From assembly GCA_009774375.1 (NCBI GenBank), contig VSNO01000118.1, positions 1-14,810 of the forward strand: 14,810 nucleotides of DNA, given 5' to 3'. The stretch comes from Lachnospiraceae bacterium. Lineage in GTDB: Bacteria; Bacillota; Clostridia; Lachnospirales; Lachnospiraceae. Numbering within the stretch: the stretch's first letter is position 1; each line of letters begins with the position of its first letter. Position numbers and translations under genes: made by a program. Under the pieces are notes generated by a model. It worked only from the letters and a program-made list of their open reading frames with translations, had not been told where the DNA came from and did no database searches. Below are positions 12,899-14,810 of this stretch, one piece after another.

Positions 12899-13966
12899 TC
12901 AAACATTTTTTAATAACGAATTTATGGTTTCTATGTACAGCGCGCTGTGGACGGTGTGGATCACGTGATCGCTGGTGGGCGTCTCGATCAGGCGGCAGTT
13001 CTCACCGATATAGGATACGGCGCGTTCTGCCTGTTCGCGGGAGGCTGCGCACAGCAGGGTTCCGCTCTTGTGCAGGTTTTCTTTTGCGTGGATGTACACG
13101 CAGGGTACGCTGATATCTGACAGGATCTTTTCGTGTGCGATCCCATGATTCCAGCTCAGGTCGTAAAAATGTTCACCATAAGCAGGATCATAGTCCTTTG
13201 CATATTCAAATACGGTCCAGATCGACGACGGCAGGAATCGGATCCGCACCGCTTCGCCCGGATGCGTTCTGTGATAATGCTCCGCGTAGTCTGCGATCCT
13301 GTCCATGGCATTTTTCATGAATAACTGTCCCCAATAGCAGTGACGCAGATAATATGCCTCCCAGCATTCGGATCTGTCTGACCTATTGTAATCATGGAGG
13401 GGTTTATAGGTGTCCAGATAGGCAAAGCTTTCTTCCCAGCCTTCTCCCTGCGTCGAAAATACCGGAGGGTCCTCCAGCACAACGCCGGATATATTTTCAC
13501 CGCCGTTCGCTGCGATGTATGCGGCGGTCAGGGCGCCGTTTGAATGACCGGATACGACTGTTGGCCTGCCGATCACGTGATCGATGAACCAGATCAGATC
13601 ATCACCGTTTGTATCGATATAATACAGGCTTTCGTCATGCGTGGATTTCCCATGACCGTATACGTCGACTGCATAGATATGCCAGTTTTGGCCGAGCGCT
13701 GGCATGACAAGGGCGTAATCTTCCCAGATGCCCATCTGGCCGTGGATCAGAAGAAGCGCCGGCCGGTCATTTTCTACCTCGCCGTAATTGATGACGTTTC
13801 CTGAGGGAAGTGTGATCTGCTTTTCTTTGGCGCCGGCTCGGTCCAATGCCTCTTTATACGGATCACGCCAGTGGATATTTTTGTGCCAGTAAATGCTTAC
13901 CGTGGTCATTGCCAGGACGATCATGAGCAGAAGGACGATCCCGGTCAGTTCTATTACTTTTATCAT
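12899..13966 (-). CDS. Membrane-anchored alpha/beta hydrolase
   Basis: This 355-residue protein has one N-terminal hydrophobic helix (about residues 6-27), probably a membrane anchor or uncleaved signal. An alpha/beta-hydrolase domain follows, with the oxyanion motif HGQMG (75-79), DVYGHGKS (101-108), the nucleophile elbow GHSNG with Ser142, and a C-terminal His334 in SDHVIH. The acid is less clear; VYIHAKEN, after a late strand, offers a Glu where Asp is usual. A helical lid sits between about 185 and 285. ATG 13966 has AAAGGAG 5 bases upstream, better than the longer frame from 14032. Esterase, lipase or peptidase activity is possible; the substrate is unknown. No clear terminator follows, and the promoter in 13967-14081 is not obvious. 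Confidence 0.88.
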   Translation of the reverse strand: MIKVIELTGIVLLLMIVLAMTTVSIYWHKNIHWRDPYKEALDRAGAKEKQITLPSGNVINYGEVENDRPALLLIHGQMGIWEDYALVMPALGQNWHIYAVDVYGHGKSTHDESLYYIDTNGDDLIWFIDHVIGRPTVVSGHSNGALTAAYIAANGGENISGVVLEDPPVFSTQGEGWEESFAYLDTYKPLHDYNRSDRSECWEAYYLRHCYWGQLFMKNAMDRIADYAEHYHRTHPGEAVRIRFLPSSIWTVFEYAKDYDPAYGEHFYDLSWNHGIAHEKILSDISVPCVYIHAKENLHKSGTLLCAASREQAERAVSYIGENCRLIETPTSDHVIHTVHSALYIETINSLLKNV

Positions 13967-14081
13967 AGCGGCTCCTTTTGTGCTGTCAATAACTTTTATG
14001 AATATTGTAATCAATGACTGCGAAAGGTACAATCTGTCATGGTTGTCAAAAAATGCACAGATCTGTTATGTTTGGTTGCGC

Positions 14082-14277
14082 CTATCGTTTCTGATACACT
14101 AATTCCACAATACCGTTGCTGTTTTTGGCTGTGATGAGGCGCAGATCAGTTTTTTGGTCTGTCACATCAAAAAGGCGGATACCATTCCCCAGAATCATCG
14201 GAATGATGGAAATGTGATACTGATCGATCAGATGGTTTTGCATGAGCTGGCGGACAATGTCAGCTCCGCCAGCTCCA
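14082..14277 (-). pseudogene. Dihydrofolate-reductase-family (RibD C-terminal) fragment
   Basis: The minus strand reads GAGGADIVRQLMQNHLIDQY, then HISIIPMILGNGIRLF and VELVYQKR before TAG at 14084-14082. This is the usual C-terminal third of RibD-C/DHFR-like proteins (GGxxLvxqLl, LIDEl, iiPvlLGxGirLF). No start codon or N-terminal two-thirds is present. Upstream of about 14277 the frame stays open but loses family similarity and runs antiparallel to a BlaR1-like fragment. It is a truncated remnant. Confidence 0.75.
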
Positions 14278-14289
14278 CGGGAAGCAATC

Positions 14290-14431
14290 TGTACACGTTC
14301 ATATCTTTGTCTGGCTGACCGGCTGTCTGATCTTTGCAGCGGTACATTTGATCAGTTATTTTCATTACAAGCGGCGGGTGACGACATCGGGGCGGCTGAT
14401 AGAGGACATCGATCTTTTCCACAGGGGATAA
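14290..14431 (+). pseudogene. BlaR1/M56-family membrane fragment
   Basis: The plus strand reads HIFVWLTGCLIFAAVHLISY, then FHYKRRVTTSGRLIEDIDLF, ending TAA at 14429-14431. A W-L-x-G hydrophobic helix followed by a Y-x-x-YRRR-type basic stretch is typical of the second transmembrane region of BlaR1/MecR1-like M56 peptidases. Both the N-terminus and the metalloprotease domain (HExxH) are missing. It abuts the DHFR-family fragment, so the junction at about 14278-14298 is probably a recombination point. Confidence 0.5.
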
Positions 14432-14469
14432 ACCATATTTCCCTGTATGCGGTTTTTGAAAGCATCAGC

Positions 14470-14810
14470 TTAACTTTTCACCGTAAGCTGGCTTCCCTGT
14501 TTCATAAAATGCATCGTATCCGCCTTTTTCTGTAAGGTTTCCTGTTCAGTCTGTGCTTTCTCCATCATGCGGGTAAAATTCGTTTCGTTAATCCTGCCCG
14601 CCACCCAGTCCTCATAAAGTTTGGAAATCAGCGCATCCAGTTCGGAAAGCCTGCGCTCACTCTTGGAAAGTTTTGCTTTTATGCGCCTGCTTTCTTCCTC
14701 GCTGTCGCACTGGCAGCTTTTCCGTAACTCTTCCATGACTTTTGTTTCGTCTGCAAGGGCGAGTGCCGCACACGAACGTATCTGCTCCAAAACAATCTGA
14801 TACAGCGTGT
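14470..14810 (-). CDS. Large serine recombinase, C-terminal part (5' cut by window, 3' probably truncated)
   Basis: About 113 residues of a large serine site-specific recombinase C-terminus continue beyond the window edge in the same frame (LYQIVLEQIRSCAALALADE). Visible is the coiled-coil and following helix typical of TndX-like recombinases: RRIKAKLSKSERRLSELDAL, then ISKLYEDWVAGRINETNFTR and MMEKAQTEQETLQKK. Such proteins usually continue past this helix to a segment ending in an E/K-rich strand (about 60-90 residues). This one stops after KQGSQLTVKS, so it is probably truncated next to the mosaic junction. The catalytic N-terminus lies outside the window. The frame has a TTG at 14790 that is not a true start. 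Confidence 0.8.
   Translation of the reverse strand, partial: TLYQIVLEQIRSCAALALADETKVMEELRKSCQCDSEEESRRIKAKLSKSERRLSELDALISKLYEDWVAGRINETNFTRMMEKAQTEQETLQKKADTMHFMKQGSQLTVKS

Noticed and set aside
12847..12905. Tiny minus-strand ORF beginning MFERKMKK, overlapping the hydrolase stop
   Set aside because: Eighteen residues, no ribosome site and no homologue known to me. It could be a frameshifted hydrolase tail, but nothing supports that.
14041..14052. TTGACA upstream of the hydrolase gene as a -35 box
   Set aside because: No acceptable -10 lies 16-18 bases downstream on the minus strand.
14058..14065. CAGATCTG palindrome upstream of the hydrolase gene
   Set aside because: An 8-bp palindrome is expected by chance in a window this size, and no promoter is clearly placed around it.
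14242..14535. 97-codon plus-strand ORF
   Set aside because: It runs antiparallel to the DHFR-family and recombinase frames and parallel to the BlaR1-like frame. Those show family motifs, while this one does not.

Overview
The window looks like chromosomal DNA of a Clostridia-type Firmicute, most likely a gut or rumen Lachnospiraceae. The basis is strong GGAGG-type ribosome binding sites, moderate GC, MalF/MalG-type sugar permeases next to an AraC regulator, AAA-ATPase-like/PD-(D/E)XK proteins, and a TetR-CPBP protease pair. This is inference; no rRNA or tRNA is present to place it. The first ~22 bases are a near copy of the Nextera transposon end, so the left edge is probably an assembly contig end carrying adapter sequence.

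Layout: 24-1394 holds two inner-membrane permeases of a carbohydrate ABC importer, the first cut at the contig end. They face an AraC regulator (1471-2283, minus) across a strong bidirectional hairpin. After an AT-rich spacer come a hypothetical protein (2598-3101) and a HAD-family protein (3151-3891). On the minus strand, TetR (4626-5198) and a CPBP membrane protease (3952-4629) form a translationally coupled operon behind a perfect consensus promoter with a palindrome at its start site. A lipoprotein with an LprI-like C-terminus (5402-6691, minus) follows.

Between about 6840 and 7840 is an AT-richer island: a second, truncated TetR (6895-7362), a small protein of possible DUF2185/Imm33 type (7415-7714), and a 134-bp MITE-like palindromic element (7692-7825) flanked by an 8-bp target duplication. 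The element sits on the small gene's original stop codon, so the protein now ends with residues encoded by the element. Next are an AAA-ATPase-like/PD-(D/E)XK protein (7945-9669) overlapping a P-loop kinase-like gene (9659-10252).

From 10247 to 11325 the DNA is a graveyard. An HD hydrolase and a deoxyribose-phosphate aldolase have each lost their middle while keeping both ends, and a start-less ORF remnant follows. A CPT-like kinase (11409-11936) converges on the most unusual gene here: a soluble 263-residue protein (11982-12773, minus) that joins a MotA-like cytoplasmic segment to a FliG C-terminal-like domain, the two surfaces that touch each other in the flagellar motor. No other flagellar gene is visible. 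A membrane-anchored alpha/beta hydrolase follows (12899-13966, minus). The right end is a mosaic of a dihydrofolate-reductase-family C-terminus, a BlaR1/M56 fragment and the 3' part of a large serine recombinase that runs off the window.
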